Below the pieces are notes generated by a model. The model was not told the origin of the DNA. It ran no database searches and saw nothing but the letters and a program-made list of their open reading frames with translations. Source: Fistularia commersonii (Eukaryota; Chordata; Actinopteri; Syngnathiformes; Fistulariidae). From it: 64,000 bases of DNA. Location: contig JBBMNZ010000019.1 of the NCBI GenBank assembly GCA_037954325.1, positions 14,743,001 to 14,807,000 of the forward strand. Direction: 5' to 3'. Below, piece after piece: positions 32,826-44,095 of this stretch; the first letter of the stretch is position 1; the number at the start of each line of letters is the position of its first letter. The position numbers and the translations under genes were made by a program.

Positions 32826-33285
32826 AAGTGCAGTGCCATCAACAAACAATGTGTTTTTTAGTAGTCGTCCTCGGCCTTTAAGTCGAATTTTATTTGGAAG
32901 TGGCAGCGCTGTCGAGCTCAACGTTGAATGGAAAGGACCTCGCTGTCGTCTCTCAGCCCCTGGCGCTCGTGTCCAATTCCCAGGCTGTGCGTTACATCTC
33001 GACCTCCGGCCGAGGAAGCCAAATGTCACTTTCGCTATTCCTATGCTGTCCGCGACTTCGTCTTACACATTTCTAGTTCATTCAGATTGGCGTGAGAAGA
33101 TGATAAGTGTGACACTTTTCCCAAAGCTCGGGAGACAGGGGCATGTTCTGGCCATGTTCAGCCCTGACATAAATTATGTGTCCAGGCTGACCTGATTACA
33201 GTAAAAACAAGGTTTTATGAAAAAATATTTATTTAAAATAGAAAGGATTGCACCTTGCCCATTGTTTCAGTTGCGTGGTAGTGTA
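32826..33285. other. No gene recognised
   Basis: The plus frame of 128 codons at 32809-33195 begins in the retroposon tail and competes with minus and second-register frames over the same bases. No domain is recognisable. Confidence 0.4.
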
Positions 33286-34060
33286 ACATTGGCACTCATA
33301 TTATCAGCACTATGCTTACACTTCTCTGAGGGAGCAGCATTGTGCATTTGTAGATCTACAAAAAGCATACAACAGGGCGCAGAGAGAGAAACCGTGGAAC
33401 TGAGGGGGTCCAGAGAGCAGAGAGGTATACAGGCATTGGACTGGAGCAGGACATGTATGACAGCTGCGGGACAGTGGTGAAATGCGACACAGGTGCGACA
33501 GAGAAGTTCATGGTGGAGGTTGGGGTAAATTGGGGATACACTCAGGGCCCCTTGTTGTTTACAGTGGGTATGGCTAGCAGGTGAGGTTAGACATTCTCCA
33601 TGGACAGAATCTCCATGGACTATGTTTGCAGATGACGTTGTTAGCTTTAGCAAGAGTGGGAAGCAGGTAGAGGAAAATCTAGAGAGGTGGAGGTTTGGAA
33701 AGGAGAGGAATGAAGGTTTGACTCAACTAGACCTGTCTGGTGTCCAGAGGAAAAGGCTGGATTCTGCAGAGTTAAGGATGTGGAGCTTTTAGGAGGATAG
33801 AGAGGGAGGAGTCCATCAGAGGGACAGTTAGATGTTTTGGAGATAAGGTCAGCTAGAGATGGTTTGGACATGGACAGAGGATAGATGGTGCTGAAGGATG
33901 CTGAGGTTGGAACTGCCAGGCAGGAGGCATGGAGGAGCAGAGAGGGGATTAATGGATGGAGTGAAGAAGGACATGGAGGAGAGGGTTAGATGAAGGCAGA
34001 TAATTGGCTATGGTGGCCCTGAAGGGAGCAACCCAAATGAAAAGAAGAAGCTTACATTTC
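33286..34060 (+). mobile_element. RTE LINE RT to 3' end, heavily decayed
   Basis: Encodes CRSTKSIQQGA (remains of the VDLEKAYDRVP area), QDMYDSCGTVVKCDT-type sequence in another frame, then tttgcagatgacgttg (FADDV, motif C), gtagaggaaaatctagagag (VEENLERW), and the C-terminal blocks catcagagggacagttagat and cagataattggctatggtgg. It ends in gaaaagaagaagc. Many frameshifts and stops are present. Confidence 0.75.
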
Positions 34061-34811
34061 TCCAATGCTTTGAAACCCTTTTGAGATACTCCAGTCAAAG
34101 ATGTGGGCTGAAGCCTGTGTTGCCATACCAGAGGTGTCGACTCCAGCAGGACGAGAAAGACATTTGATGACATTTGATGATTTAAAGCTTGACTTTTTTT
34201 AAAAAAAGGATTGGACTTGTGTTCAGGCCCAGTATCAGTATCAGATTTTACCAAGGTTTGATTGTATGATTGTATGATGAAAAAGAAAAGACAAGAAGCA
34301 ACATGCCCAAATTGCTTTACTTGTCTCCCAGGATATCTGCTAATCATCACCTCCTGATGTAAATTATTCATCGGCAGTATTTTACCTCCTGAGTTGCTCG
34401 TCAACAAAGGCTTTGCGGTCAAATCCCGCAACGTGATTCTCCAAAACTCAAAAAGGTTTGGATATTTCAAAGTTGAGATCCTTACAGATAAGCATGGGGA
34501 CATAATGCGAACAAAAGAAACTTTCTTGCAAGCTTGAAATTTTTTCAGAAACAGAATTGCAGCAGAAATCAAAGATATTTTGCCATGAACTTTGGCTGAG
34601 GAGGAGGACGTCCTGTTTAGCTCTCAAATACATATATTTTAGAACATGTTTGTCCAGTAGCTGTGTTCAAGGCTTGGAATGAGTTGATGAAAAACTGTCA
34701 AAAGCTACTTGCACCTCACAATATTACATACCAAGTTATTGCATTTCTTCCAAACATTCACTGTCCAGGGACTAGTCATCTATTGATATAAAGCCTATGG
34801 TTCTTGACGAT
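34061..34811. other. No gene identified
   Basis: A 207-codon minus frame (33949-34572) covers this stretch and overlaps the RTE tail. Its composition is mixed, but I recognise no motif and there is no start or splice context to support it. Short repeats gacatttgat x2 (34160) and attgtatg x2 (34260). Confidence 0.4.
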
Positions 34812-35257
34812 GGATCATTCATTCATTCATTCATTCATAGAGCTTATCCCAGCTAGACAGGAATAACCCAAATGGCAGTGATGACAGCGACCCCAGCTGT
34901 CTCTCGGCGAGAGGCAGGGTTCACCCGGGACCGGTGGCCATTCGATCACAGGTTCAGACCGAGTTTCTATTGATCAACTCTTCCATTTACATAACAAACC
35001 ACCATAACCAAGACTTTTTCGACTTTCTTATCCAAAGGTTATATGGAGACATACAATTAATTACCCTCTTCAATCATTCCTAGGAGGAATTTTAATGTCA
35101 TATAGAAGCTCATTCATCATACATCTGTGAAATTTGGTGTCTCCAGCGAACCTCATGCATGTGCTTGGATTGAGGAACCCTGAGGTACCCTGGTGCAGAC
35201 ACCGGGAAGATATGGAGACTCCACACAGAAAGGCCTTCCATTGAGAATCCAAAACTC
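34812..35257 (-). mobile_element. SINE, minus strand, interrupted
   Basis: attcattcattcattcatag (tail), cccagctgtctctcggcgag, aggcagggttcacccgggac, then an interruption, then tatggagacatacaattaat, gtgcttggattgaggaaccc and agactccacacagaaagg near the 5' side. The interruption includes cttccatttacataacaaac at 34980-35000, also present inside the 22.0-22.5 kb fold-back copy. Confidence 0.65.
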
Positions 35258-36335
35258 TTGCGGTTTCCTTTGGGCTTTTCCCTTCTGGAGTTGCCACAGT
35301 GAAACAACCTTTTCCATCTATCCCTAATCTCTGTATCATCCTCTGTCACAACTTCTAACTTCCTATCCTCTCTCATTTTATCCATAAATCTTCTCTTTGG
35401 TCTTCCTCTAGACCTGGCACCTCCAATTCCAGCATCGGTCTACCAATATATTCACCATCCCTCCTCTGTACATGACCCAATCATCTCAGTCTGGCTTCTC
35501 TGACCTCTCCAAAACATCTAAAATTTCCTGTCTTTTCTGGAAAAATGTGTTCACAACAGCCATTTCCATCCTTTTTACCAAATCTACCACCATCTGTCCC
35601 TCTGCATCCCTATCTTGGATACCAAATCTGCCCATCACTTCTTCATCCCCTCTATTGCCTGCGCCAACATGTCCATTGAAGTCTGCACCAATAACCACTC
35701 TCCTCTCTGGTGATATTCTGCATCACTTCATCTAACTTCCTCTAGCTCAGATCCCACCTTAGCTACGAAAAATATTGAGTATCAAATTTTCAGTTTCCAG
35801 TTTCAGACTCATCAGTATATCTGGCACTCATTTCACCTCCAGAACATTCCTGGCAAAGTCCTCCTTCAAGATAACTCTTACTCCATTTCTCTTCTCAAAA
35901 CTTAAAGCCTGCTCCTAAGCTTCTACCCTTACAACCTTTTCACCTGGTCTCCTGGACACACAGAATATCCACCTTCCGTCACTGCATCATGCCAACCAAC
36001 TAGTCCCAATATTCCAAGTTCTTCCTCTCAGTCCCAGACTCTTGCCTTTCCACTTCTCTCTCTGCTTCTGAACTTGCCCTCCTCCCCTCCTTCGACCCAC
36101 AGTAGCCTAATTTCCATCAGTACCCTGTAGGTTGTCATTGTTGACCTGGGCCTTGACCGATCCGATATGAGATATTTAGGTTTAATTCGCATGTTTGGTT
36201 TGGGCACAACTTTTACGCCGACTGCCCTTCCGGACGCAACCCTTTGCATTTATCCGGGCTTGGAACCAGCTCAGGGAGGCCCAGGCCTGTGCCACCTTGA
36301 GGATGCATTAAACCACCCCAAGCCTCCCCAATGTA
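35258..36335 (-). mobile_element. RTE LINE: endonuclease joined to 3' tail, minus strand
   Basis: From 36335 (5') the minus strand has the RTE leader (ccggaagggcagtcggcgta), then the endonuclease with VVIGADFNGHVGAGNRGDEE and GRFGIQDRDAEGQMVVDLVK (35486-35698). At about 35515 VVNTFFQKR passes straight into DVLERSEKPD, corresponding to RCFGEKVREAR of the C-terminus. The rest is the 3' tail, finishing near 35258. The whole RT (about 1.7 kb) is absent. Deletion by recombination or by template switching during reverse transcription would both explain it. Confidence 0.75.
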
Positions 36336-37443
36336 TGGACATGTTAAATATTGTTCAACACAGCCATTCATCTACAAGAAAATGTATTACATCATGAAGT
36401 TATAAACACTCATGGATCAACAGAGTTTTAATTTTCCTACTGAAATTATAGATTGCTGTTTCGGAGTAAATATCGGGAAGATGTGAGTCGGGATAAATAT
36501 GTTGTTTAATCAAATGCCAGCAATGTACAACAGAACAACTTATTTATTTTATTCATACAGACATCCATTTGAACATTTCATGGCATGTAGGATGTGTTTG
36601 GTTATGTGGTAATTAAGCAAACCCAAAAACTGGAATAGATTTGGAGAGGCATTTTTAATGCGCGTACGATTTCTCTCCAGAAACAAGCACGTTACAAATA
36701 ATGAATCGCACAACTAATGTTGATTTCTGCCGAATCAAAGACAATCAAGAGCAATTGCCTTTTGATGTCAGAAAGCTGTCAGAGCTTCTGCCCGTACACG
36801 TTTGTCGACAAACAAAACAAGAAGCCTCCCATTAAATTCTCCAGCCATGCATATCAAAACTACCACCCACGCATAAGTGTTGGCGACGTTTACATCGGCG
36901 CTCCTCCAATTAGCTGTGTTTACACTTGGCTAGTTAGCGGTATACACTTCTGGAAAGTTCCATCTGTTTTCGTGTAACGGCCTCATGTTTCCGACATCAG
37001 GCCATTCGGTTGGCCAGGGCTGAGCGGAGCTGTCACACACTCGGCTGTTGTCTTTTTGCCGCTGTAAATCCCCGAATAGTGCGGATGGGTGGGGAAAAAA
37101 ACAAACAAAAAATTGTTAAGGCTGTTTCGGGTGATAGCAATTGAGCGCTGTTTTGTTTCCGCGTCTTTGTGAATGCTTTCTGTCCCGATGTGTGGGGAGT
37201 ATCTTAAGCAGATGGTATTCGATGATTTGACAGGGGATTTTCAGGCCTCTACATACGTGGATTTAGTGAGAGAAGCGAGGAATTTGTTCCGCCCCGGTTC
37301 TGGTGTTCTTGTTGCTTGTTCTGGATGCAACATCCAAGCAGAACTTATTTCTCGCAGGGTTTTGGAGAATTTTTGTATAACTGGTTCAGGATTTAAAGAA
37401 GGCCTGCATCGAAGCGGAAGGGTTGTCATTCCTGGTTCTCCAC
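36336..37443. other. No gene recognised; unique sequence
   Basis: 36640-37130 has no repeat I can name and no coding sign. The 129-codon plus frame at 37173-37562 runs into a transposon terminus. Nothing else is seen. Confidence 0.4.
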
Positions 37444-37860
37444 CAGCGACGTGCAGTCAGGAGAGGCAGGAGAGGCCGTGCCTCACTTGCCATTGGAAAA
37501 TGGAAAATCTTAAATGGTTGTATTTATCAGTAATTTACACTATAAAAGTATTTTTCATTTAACTTTACCAGTTTGATGGGCTTTTATTCAAACTGCTGGC
37601 TTTCACAATTACTGTTCAAATACTGAGAGGAGACGTGCTGTGAGGCCATAGACTGTTGAACTTCAGCGCACAATGACAGCTGACTGTTGGCATGCTCTGC
37701 ATTAAGACTGTATTGCTGTCTCCCTCTTTGTAGCCATTAAAATGTTTAAATGAATTTGCTTTATGAACTACATTTCCAATGTACAGTGTATTCTTTTGTC
37801 AGCAACTGTATTTGTGTTACTAGTTTCTTGTGCTGAGCGATCAAAAAACATAATAAAAAG
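37444..37860 (+). mobile_element. Possible hAT-type transposon end
   Basis: cagcgacgtgcagtcaggag followed by aggcaggagaggccgtgcc resembles the terminal inverted repeat and subterminal repeats of a hAT family spread in vertebrates (CAGCGACGTGC-type). The opposite terminus is not found, so the right limit is a guess. Confidence 0.4.
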
Positions 37861-39002
37861 CAAAAGAAGAGGAGGTTGATCCAAGTGCTGTTTACTTCGC
37901 CATGCTAATGTTAAACACAGACAACCAACTACAAGATTGTCTCATTCTCAGTGTATTACTTCCTGTCAGATTTCCCCAATGGTTAGCGCACGCGACAGGT
38001 GGGCGGAGCCTACAGGGACTTATACACCTAAGTTTCTCTCAGGGCATATAATGTCTCAGCCAGAAAATTACACTTTTTTTGCTTTTGCTCCTCCAGCCCC
38101 CTGGAGGGGAGAAGTTTTCACTTTTTGCCGGGGATATAGAGGAACTTCAGTGTCATGAGTTTTTGACTTGTAGCTTCTTTGAAAAATGACACGTGGCGTA
38201 TCAGTGGAAATGCGCGGACACACACACACACATACACACATACCAATGGCTACCGGATGGATGGAAATCAGCAGGTTTAATTAAATGTAAAAGTCGGGAC
38301 CAATCTTGTCCGGAATAATCACAATATTGAGCAACTTATTAATTAATCTTTTCAGGAGGCATAGTTAAGGAAACTTCTTTATCATACTGGTGAGTGTATC
38401 TAACAATGGCTTAAACCCCCGAAGGCGGCAAATGTATTTAAAACCATCTCAACACAGCAGGCCTTGATTTACATTTTGGATTTGACCTCTTCCTTATGTA
38501 CAATTTTGCGGGCCGGTGCACGCATTCATTCATCATGCTGATATTTGAAATGGGGTTACTTCCGCAAACCCGCCTTGTTTGGATGCTCTGACTACATTTT
38601 GCCGGGGTAAGTTTTCTCCACAAGATAGAGAGAGGAATTTTAGTCTGACCATTGTGTTGTGCCGTAAGGCACTCACTTGTTTTTTTTCAAAAAAAGAAGT
38701 TCAACTCGGGTAGTTTCTTTTGCTTTTGGAAGTTCAGTAAGTGGAGATAGCGATTGTGGGAATGATACACAACCAACTGGAGATTCTGCCAGCTCCATTA
38801 TGATGGTGTCATTTATTGATTCTGGTTCCTTTTTGGCCATTATCTCACTGCTGGATGTGTTTGTGTGTGTGTGTGTGTCTGTGTCTGGGTTGGGGTGTTC
38901 TTATCCTTTCATGTCTATTCCAATCATAATTTTATAGATAAGCACAAACAGTCAAGCAGAAAAAAAACAATGCAATAGCTCATGTGATTGCGAACTGTGC
39001 TA
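37861..39002. other. No gene recognised
   Basis: Short CA run near 38217-38240. An imperfect (GT)n lies at 38852-38885. A stretch at 37975-38160 contains one open plus frame without any domain. Confidence 0.4.
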
Positions 39003-39018
39003 AGCTAATTAGCATGGA
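39003..39018. repeat. Target-site duplication, left copy
   Basis: agctaattagcatgga. Its partner agctaactagcatgga at 41632-41647 differs at one of 16 positions. The pair brackets the RTE element. Confidence 0.8.
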
Positions 39019-39129
39019 ATGCAGCCTCAGGGTGGCACTGGCCCGTGTCTCCCAGAGCCTGCCTTGGGGGGGCACGGAGCTGTGTCTCCCTGAGCCGGTA
39101 CCAAACCCGGTTAATGCAGAGGGTTGCGT

Positions 39130-39790
39130 CAGGAAGGGCATCCGGCGACATGATGCAGAGAAGGAAGGTGGACATACTGTGTGTCCAGGAGACCAGGTGG
39201 AAAGGTAGTAAGGCTAGAAGCTTGGGAGCAGGCTTTAAGTGGTACGATTATGGTATTTATAAGAAGAAAAATGGAGTAGGAGTTATCCTGAAAGAGGAGT
39301 TTGTTAGGAACATTCTGAAGGTGAAAAGAATGTCAGATAGACTTCTGAGTCTGAAACTGGAAATTGAAGGAGGGATGCTCAATGTTGTTAGTGGCTATGC
39401 CCCGCAGGTGAAGAGAAGTAGAAGTTCTGGAATAAGTTAGATGAAGTGGTGCAGAATATTCCCAGAAATGAGAGAGTGGTAATTGGTGCAGACTTCAATG
39501 GACATGTAGGTGATGGTAATAGAGGGGATGAAGAAGTGATGGGCAGATTTGGTATCCAGGATAGGGATGCAGAGGGACAGATGGTGGTAGATTTTGCAAA
39601 AAGGATGGAAATGGCTGAAGTGAACACCTTCTTCCAGAAAAAAAACAGGAACATAGGGTAGCTTATAAGAGCAGAGGTAGGAGCACACAGGTAGACTACA
39701 TCTTGTATCGACGAGGTAACCTGAAAGAGATCAGTGACTGCAAAGTAGTTGTAGGTGAGAGTGTAGCCAGATAGCATAGGATGGTGGTTT
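39130..39790 (+). pseudogene. RTE endonuclease, broken
   Basis: Plus-strand pieces encode VDILCVQETRWKGSKARSL (with the metal-binding Glu of QETRW), NGVGVILKEEFVRN, and LNVVSGYAPQV. A shift at about 39410 follows, then VVIGADFNGHVGDG (catalytic Asp and Asn of the DFN motif), RFGIQDRDAEGQMVVDFAKR, and TQVDYILYRRGNLKEISDCK. The final block reads ESVAR-stop-HRMVV, where a stop stands in front of the catalytic-region His. The motif order is that of AP-endonuclease-like LINE nucleases. Confidence 0.85.
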
Positions 39791-40034
39791 GTAGGATGAC
39801 TGGTGACAAGGAAGATGAAGAGGACATAGGCAGAGCAGAGGACAAAGTGATGGAATCTGAAAAGGGAGGGGTGTTGTAGGATTTTCAGGGAGGAGCTGAG
39901 AAAGGGTCTAGGTGGTCAGGGTGAGCTTCCAGATGATTGGACAACTGCTGCTAGTGTTATCAGGGAAACAGGTAGAAGATTACTTGGTGTGTCATCTGGA
40001 AGGAAAGTAGATAAGGAGACTTGGTGGTGGAATG

Positions 40035-41600
40035 AGTAAGTGCTGGAGTATATACAGAGAAAGCGGTTAGCAAAGAAGAGGTGGGATACTGAGAGGACTG
40101 AAGAGAACAGACAGGAGTACAAAGAGAAACAACGTAAGGTAAAGATAGAGGTAGCAAAGGCAAAACAAAGGGCGTACGATGACTTGTATGCTCGATTGGA
40201 TAGTAAGGAAGTTGATAATGATCTATACAGGTTGGCGAAACAGAGAGATCAAGATGGAGAGGATGTACAACAGGTCCGGGTGATTACAGATAGAGAGGGA
40301 AATGTATTGACATATGCTAGAAGAGTGATGAGAAGTTGGAAAGAGTACTTTGAAGAGCTGATGAATGGGCAAAATAAAAGAGAGCCAAGGAGAGGTGACT
40401 ATTGTAGACCACAAAGTAGCACGAATTAGTAAAAGTGAAGTAAGGAAGGCATTGAAGAGGATGAAGAGTGAAAGAGCAGTTGGTCCTGATGATATACCTG
40501 TGGAGGTGTGGAAGTGTCTGGGAGAGGGAGCGGTAGATTTTCTGACTCGATCATTCAACAGGATCTTGGCGAGTGAGAAGATGCTTGAAGAATGGAGAAG
40601 AAGTGTTATGTTGCCTATTTTTAAGAATAAAGGGGATGTGCAGAATTGCAGCAACTATAGAGGGATAAAGTGGATGAGCAGATACAATGAAGTTTAGGGA
40701 AAGAGTAGTGGAAACTAGATTGAGAGCAGAAGTCAGCATTTGTGAACAGCAGTATGGCTTCATGCCTAGAAAGAGTAATACAGATGCAGTATTTGCATTG
40801 AGAATGCTAAAAGGGAAGTCAGAGAAGGCCAGAGGGAGCTGCATTGTGTTTTTGTAGACCTAGAAAAAGCAGGACATGTATGCTAGCTGTGAGACAGTGG
40901 TGCGGTGTGCTGTGTTTGCAGATGACATTGTAATCTGTAGTGAGAGCCGAGAACAGGTAGAGGAAAATCTAGAGAGGTGGAGGTATGCTCTGGAAAGTAG
41001 AGGAATGAAAGTTAGTCCCTGCAAGACAGAATATATGTGTGTGAATGAGAGGACCTTGGGTGGAACGGTGAGGCTACAGGGAGTGGAGATCAAGAAGCTG
41101 GAGGATTTCAGGTACTTGGGGTCAACAGTCCAGAGCAACGGAGAGTGTGGAAAAGAGTTGAAGAGACGGGTCCAAGCAGGTTGGAATGGAAAGCGATGCT
41201 GTATGGCTTAGAAACAGTTACAATTACGAGAAGACAGGAGGCAGAGCTGGAGGTTGCAGAGATGAAGAGGTTGAGGTTCTCTTTGGGAGTGAACAGGATG
41301 GATAGGATCAGGAATGAGTCTATCAGAGGAACAGCACATGTTAGATGTTTTGGAGAGAAGGTCAGAGAAGCCAGGAGGGATAGAGAAAAGTAGGGATAGA
41401 GAGGGATAGAGAGGGATAGAGAATATATTGGTAGATGGATGCTGGAATTGGAGCTGCCAGGCAGGAGGTCTCGAGGAAGACCAAAGAGCAGATTTATGGA
41501 CGTAGTGAGAGAGGATATGAAGGTTGTTGGTGTGAGAGGGGAGGATACAGAGAATAGGGTTAGATGGAGAAGGTTGATTTGCTGTGGCGACCCCTGAAGG
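40035..41600 (+). pseudogene. RTE reverse transcriptase and C-terminus, broken
   Basis: An N-terminal basic linker (RKRLAKKRWDTERTEENRQE) precedes the RT start (GPDDIPVEVWK; LPIFKNKGDVQNCSNYRGIK). Then come QQYGFMPRKSNTDAVFALRM and VFL-stop-T-stop-KK, the remains of VDLEKA. Here the Y-D-R-V-P part of motif A is deleted and the sequence resumes at DMYASCETVVRCA. A second deletion removes motif B and joins directly to VFADDIVICSESREQVEE (motif C intact). The thumb and C-terminal blocks follow (TEYMCVNERTLGGTVRLQG, KLEDFRYLGSTVQSNGECGK, RNESIRGTAHVRCFGEKV). Without motifs A and B the enzyme cannot work. Confidence 0.85.
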
Positions 41601-41637
41601 GAAAAGCCGAAAGAAGAAGAAGAAGAAGCTCAGCTAA

Positions 41638-41674
41638 CTAGCATGGAGGGAGCTGCGTGCTCCCTCCATGCTAG
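41638..41674. repeat. Perfect 16-bp inverted repeat with 5-base loop
   Basis: ctagcatggagggagc (41638-41653), loop tgcgt, gctccctccatgctag (41659-41674). The left arm overlaps the right TSD of the RTE element. Confidence 0.9.
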
Positions 41675-41786
41675 ACTGACTACACATGAAAAAAAAGGTA
41701 TCAGTCGTTCAAGGTGGATAGTGGACACCGGATGAGTCCATGAAAAACAAAACAAAAAGGCTTTAATCAATACTGTACAAAATAAT

Positions 41787-41788
<2 letters not shown>

Positions 41789-41832
<44 letters not shown>
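41789..41832 (+). repeat. (TA)n microsatellite
   Basis: About 22 uninterrupted TA units, preceded by aataataataa. Confidence 0.95.
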
Positions 41833-41839
<7 letters not shown>

Positions 41840-42514
41840 CAACTTTTAAATGTTTAAAATACATACAATTATTTTTTGATAACCCCCTCATCTTTGAGTT
41901 TTCCTAAAAATGAGTCAGGTTGCGACCCACCCTCCCGATATCCTTCGAAACTGTGAACAGTATCTATAGTTTTGAAAATAGCTATTTTTACCTCAAGGTG
42001 GAAATGGGTGAAATTTATCAACATAGAGAATACAGTAACTTTCTCTGAATTAATTTCATGCTTACAAATTGAAACAGTATTTATTGCTATGGCAAGGCAT
42101 TGCTTTCCAATTATGTTAGTCATAGGAGTGAAGTAAGGGATGCAGTGACATCAATCAGGCATCACATTCACTAATTTCAATGATTGAATGAATGAATGAA
42201 TGAATGAACGGATGGCGTCTCCAGGTGTGATTCATGTTCACAAATCATCTGAAGGAGATCCAGAGCCTCCTCAAAAAGGAATGCTGTCATGCCGTCTAAT
42301 TAATGTGATTAATTAACGTGATCACCCAAACTAACTGCTATAGACATATCCTACTGCTAGCTAACATCCAGCTGACATCCTGTATATGTATGGTATTTTT
42401 AAATAAAGAAAAAAAAAGAGTTGGAAAATCATTCAAAAATATCCCCCCCAAAAAAAAAAAAAATCTACCATGCCCAAGAAATACAATGCCTACATATGAT
42501 GTGTGAAATGTTGT
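41833..42514. other. No gene recognised; A+T-rich
   Basis: AT-rich DNA with an (aatg)n run at 42185-42209 and an A-run at 42451-42463. No domain in any frame. Confidence 0.45.
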
Positions 42515-42604
42515 ACCTCTTTTATGTGGTGGCCTTGGGATGAACCCAGCCTCCAGCCCCTCCCTGACCCTGACTGCAGGATAATGAATGAATCAATGCA
42601 TGAA
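42515..42604 (+). mobile_element. SINE 3' end
   Basis: ggtggccttgggatgaaccc, cctgactgcaggataatgaa and an atgaatcaatgcatgaat tail. Confidence 0.55.
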
Positions 42605-43019
42605 TTCATGTTCTAAGACAATCTGGAAACTATGTGGGCAGTGTTGCACTTCATCTGTTCCGTACTAGCAGAGGGACTCTCCAAGCCCCTCGTCCGGAAG
42701 AGCATAGATTTAAGTACGTTTACAATTCAACAGCCGTTGTCTGCTTTTGGGTTCGTTACATTTTCTTTTTAAATGCAAATGTACTGCGTTACGTGACTCG
42801 TCTCTTTTGTTCTTGCACACTTTATTGCTATGGAATTTTTTTTTTTCTGCATCAAACACCTGACTTGTTTTAAAGCAGAACTTGTGCTAAGGACGCAGAC
42901 TTCCTCTCTGCGATACTGAAAGTCGGCGGACCGCCATCTGACAATTCTATATTGTTATTAACCTATTTTTTACCACTTTCTGTGTATTTTCACAAAAATT
43001 GCATCTACCGTGAATGAAC
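42605..43019. other. No gene recognised
   Basis: Unique-looking. The 79-codon plus frame (42634-42873) is rich in aromatic residues from T-runs and is not convincing. Confidence 0.4.
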
Positions 43020-43610
43020 GGTATGAATGAACTGGGTGTTTCGGACACATGAAGCGTTCAGAACTGATCTATAATCACATTGGACACTAGCTTTGTTGTG
43101 GGGATGGCCTTCAAGCATGATCTTCTTTTAGGCAACGCAGACATAGGGTGTTTCAGAGCAAACACCTCAACCTACGCACTAAAACATCTGTAAAACATCT
43201 GTCCTAACAGTACTCTACACTTGTGAAACAAAGACACTGTATGCACGAAACATAAAGGTGCTTGAAGCCTTCCACGTCAGATGCCTACAATGTATCCTGG
43301 GTACAGTATATCCTGGAGGGACTTTGTCCCCCACACGGAAATACTCTGCAAGACCAATTGTGTATTGAGGCAACAATAGGCCAGCACCAACTCCGCAGGG
43401 TTGGCCATATCATCAGGATGTCCAAAGATTGCTTGCCACGGAAAGTTCTCTACAGCCTCTTGGCCACTGCTCTGAAGGGGATACAAAGACCACCGGAAAT
43501 CCTGATAAAGAAGAGCAGCCTGAAGCCAACCCAGGTGGAGGATGCTGCCACCCTGCGCTCCACCTGGCGGAGGCTCAGCCAATATGGAGCGCATATACTT
43601 GAGGACTGAA
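43020..43610 (+). mobile_element. LINE C-terminal fragment of a second type
   Basis: Encodes LYTCETKTLYARNIKVLEAF, then CLQCILG, and IEATIGQHQLRRVGHIIRMS followed by CLPRKVLYSLL. This is the C-terminal region seen in many LINEs (LEAFHxRCLRxILxI ... RxLRWxGHVxRM), but the surrounding DNA does not match the RTE copies in this window. A frameshift near 43290 separates the first and second blocks. The RT itself is missing. Confidence 0.65.
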
Positions 43611-43894
43611 CTGATAGATGGATGGATGAAGAAATGCAAAAGGAACATGAAGCCAGCACCATATTTATACCCCCAGCCTGTGGATTTACCTGTTCTGACT
43701 GCGGCAGACAGTGTGGGTCAAGGATTGGACTCTACAACCACAGTGAGACTCTCAAGTAACAGAGGCAGGATTGTCAATATCTGACATGATTCACAACCAA
43801 GAGAGAAAGAAATGATGGCCTCCAAAGAAATCCTTCAGTTGCTGTAGACCTTAAAGTAGACAAAGCGGCCAAAATACGTGAATTCTCCAAATTC
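43611..43894. other. No gene recognised
   Basis: Starts with gatggatggatga just past the LINE fragment; the rest is unassigned. Confidence 0.4.
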
Positions 43895-44095
43895 TTCATT
43901 CATTCACTACTTATCCAGCACTTCTAGTCTCTAGACAATTTCAAGGCTTCAATGAACCTTGTACATTTGGACTGTGGGAGGAACCTGAAGAACCCTGAGG
44001 TTACCCACGCAGTCGCAGGGAGAACATTGAGACTCCACACAGAAAGGCCCCCCGACCACAGACCTTCTCAGTGTGAGGGGAAGTGCTAACCATCT
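43895..44095 (-). mobile_element. SINE, minus strand
   Basis: ttcattcattcactacttat, acatttggactgtgggagga, acctgaagaaccctgagg, gagactccacacagaaaggc and gtgctaaccat on the 5' side, all in reverse order as expected. Confidence 0.7.

Larger units (their letters stand above)
39019..41631 (+). mobile_element. RTE LINE, most complete copy
   Basis: Runs from a GC-rich leader (gccggtaccaaacccggtta, gggttgcgtcaggaagggca) through endonuclease and RT to a 3' end with gacccctgaagggaaaagcc and (gaa)n. It is bracketed by a 16-bp TSD. RTE elements carry one long ORF for an AP-like endonuclease and a reverse transcriptase and move by target-primed reverse transcription. This copy has lost the ORF through frameshifts, stops and two deletions in the RT core (near 40865 and 40907). 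The 3' part has an 11-bp gggatagagag tandem repeat (41386-41421) not seen in the other copies. Confidence 0.9.

Noticed and set aside
33949..34572. 207-codon minus-strand frame
   Set aside because: Its 3' half is the antisense of the RTE LINE 3' end. The other half has no recognisable motif.
39045..39440. Host gene similar to proteins annotated 'craniofacial development protein 2-like'
   Set aside because: That label in fish predictions usually marks RTE LINE endonucleases. The frame continues into LINE RT and is bracketed by a TSD.
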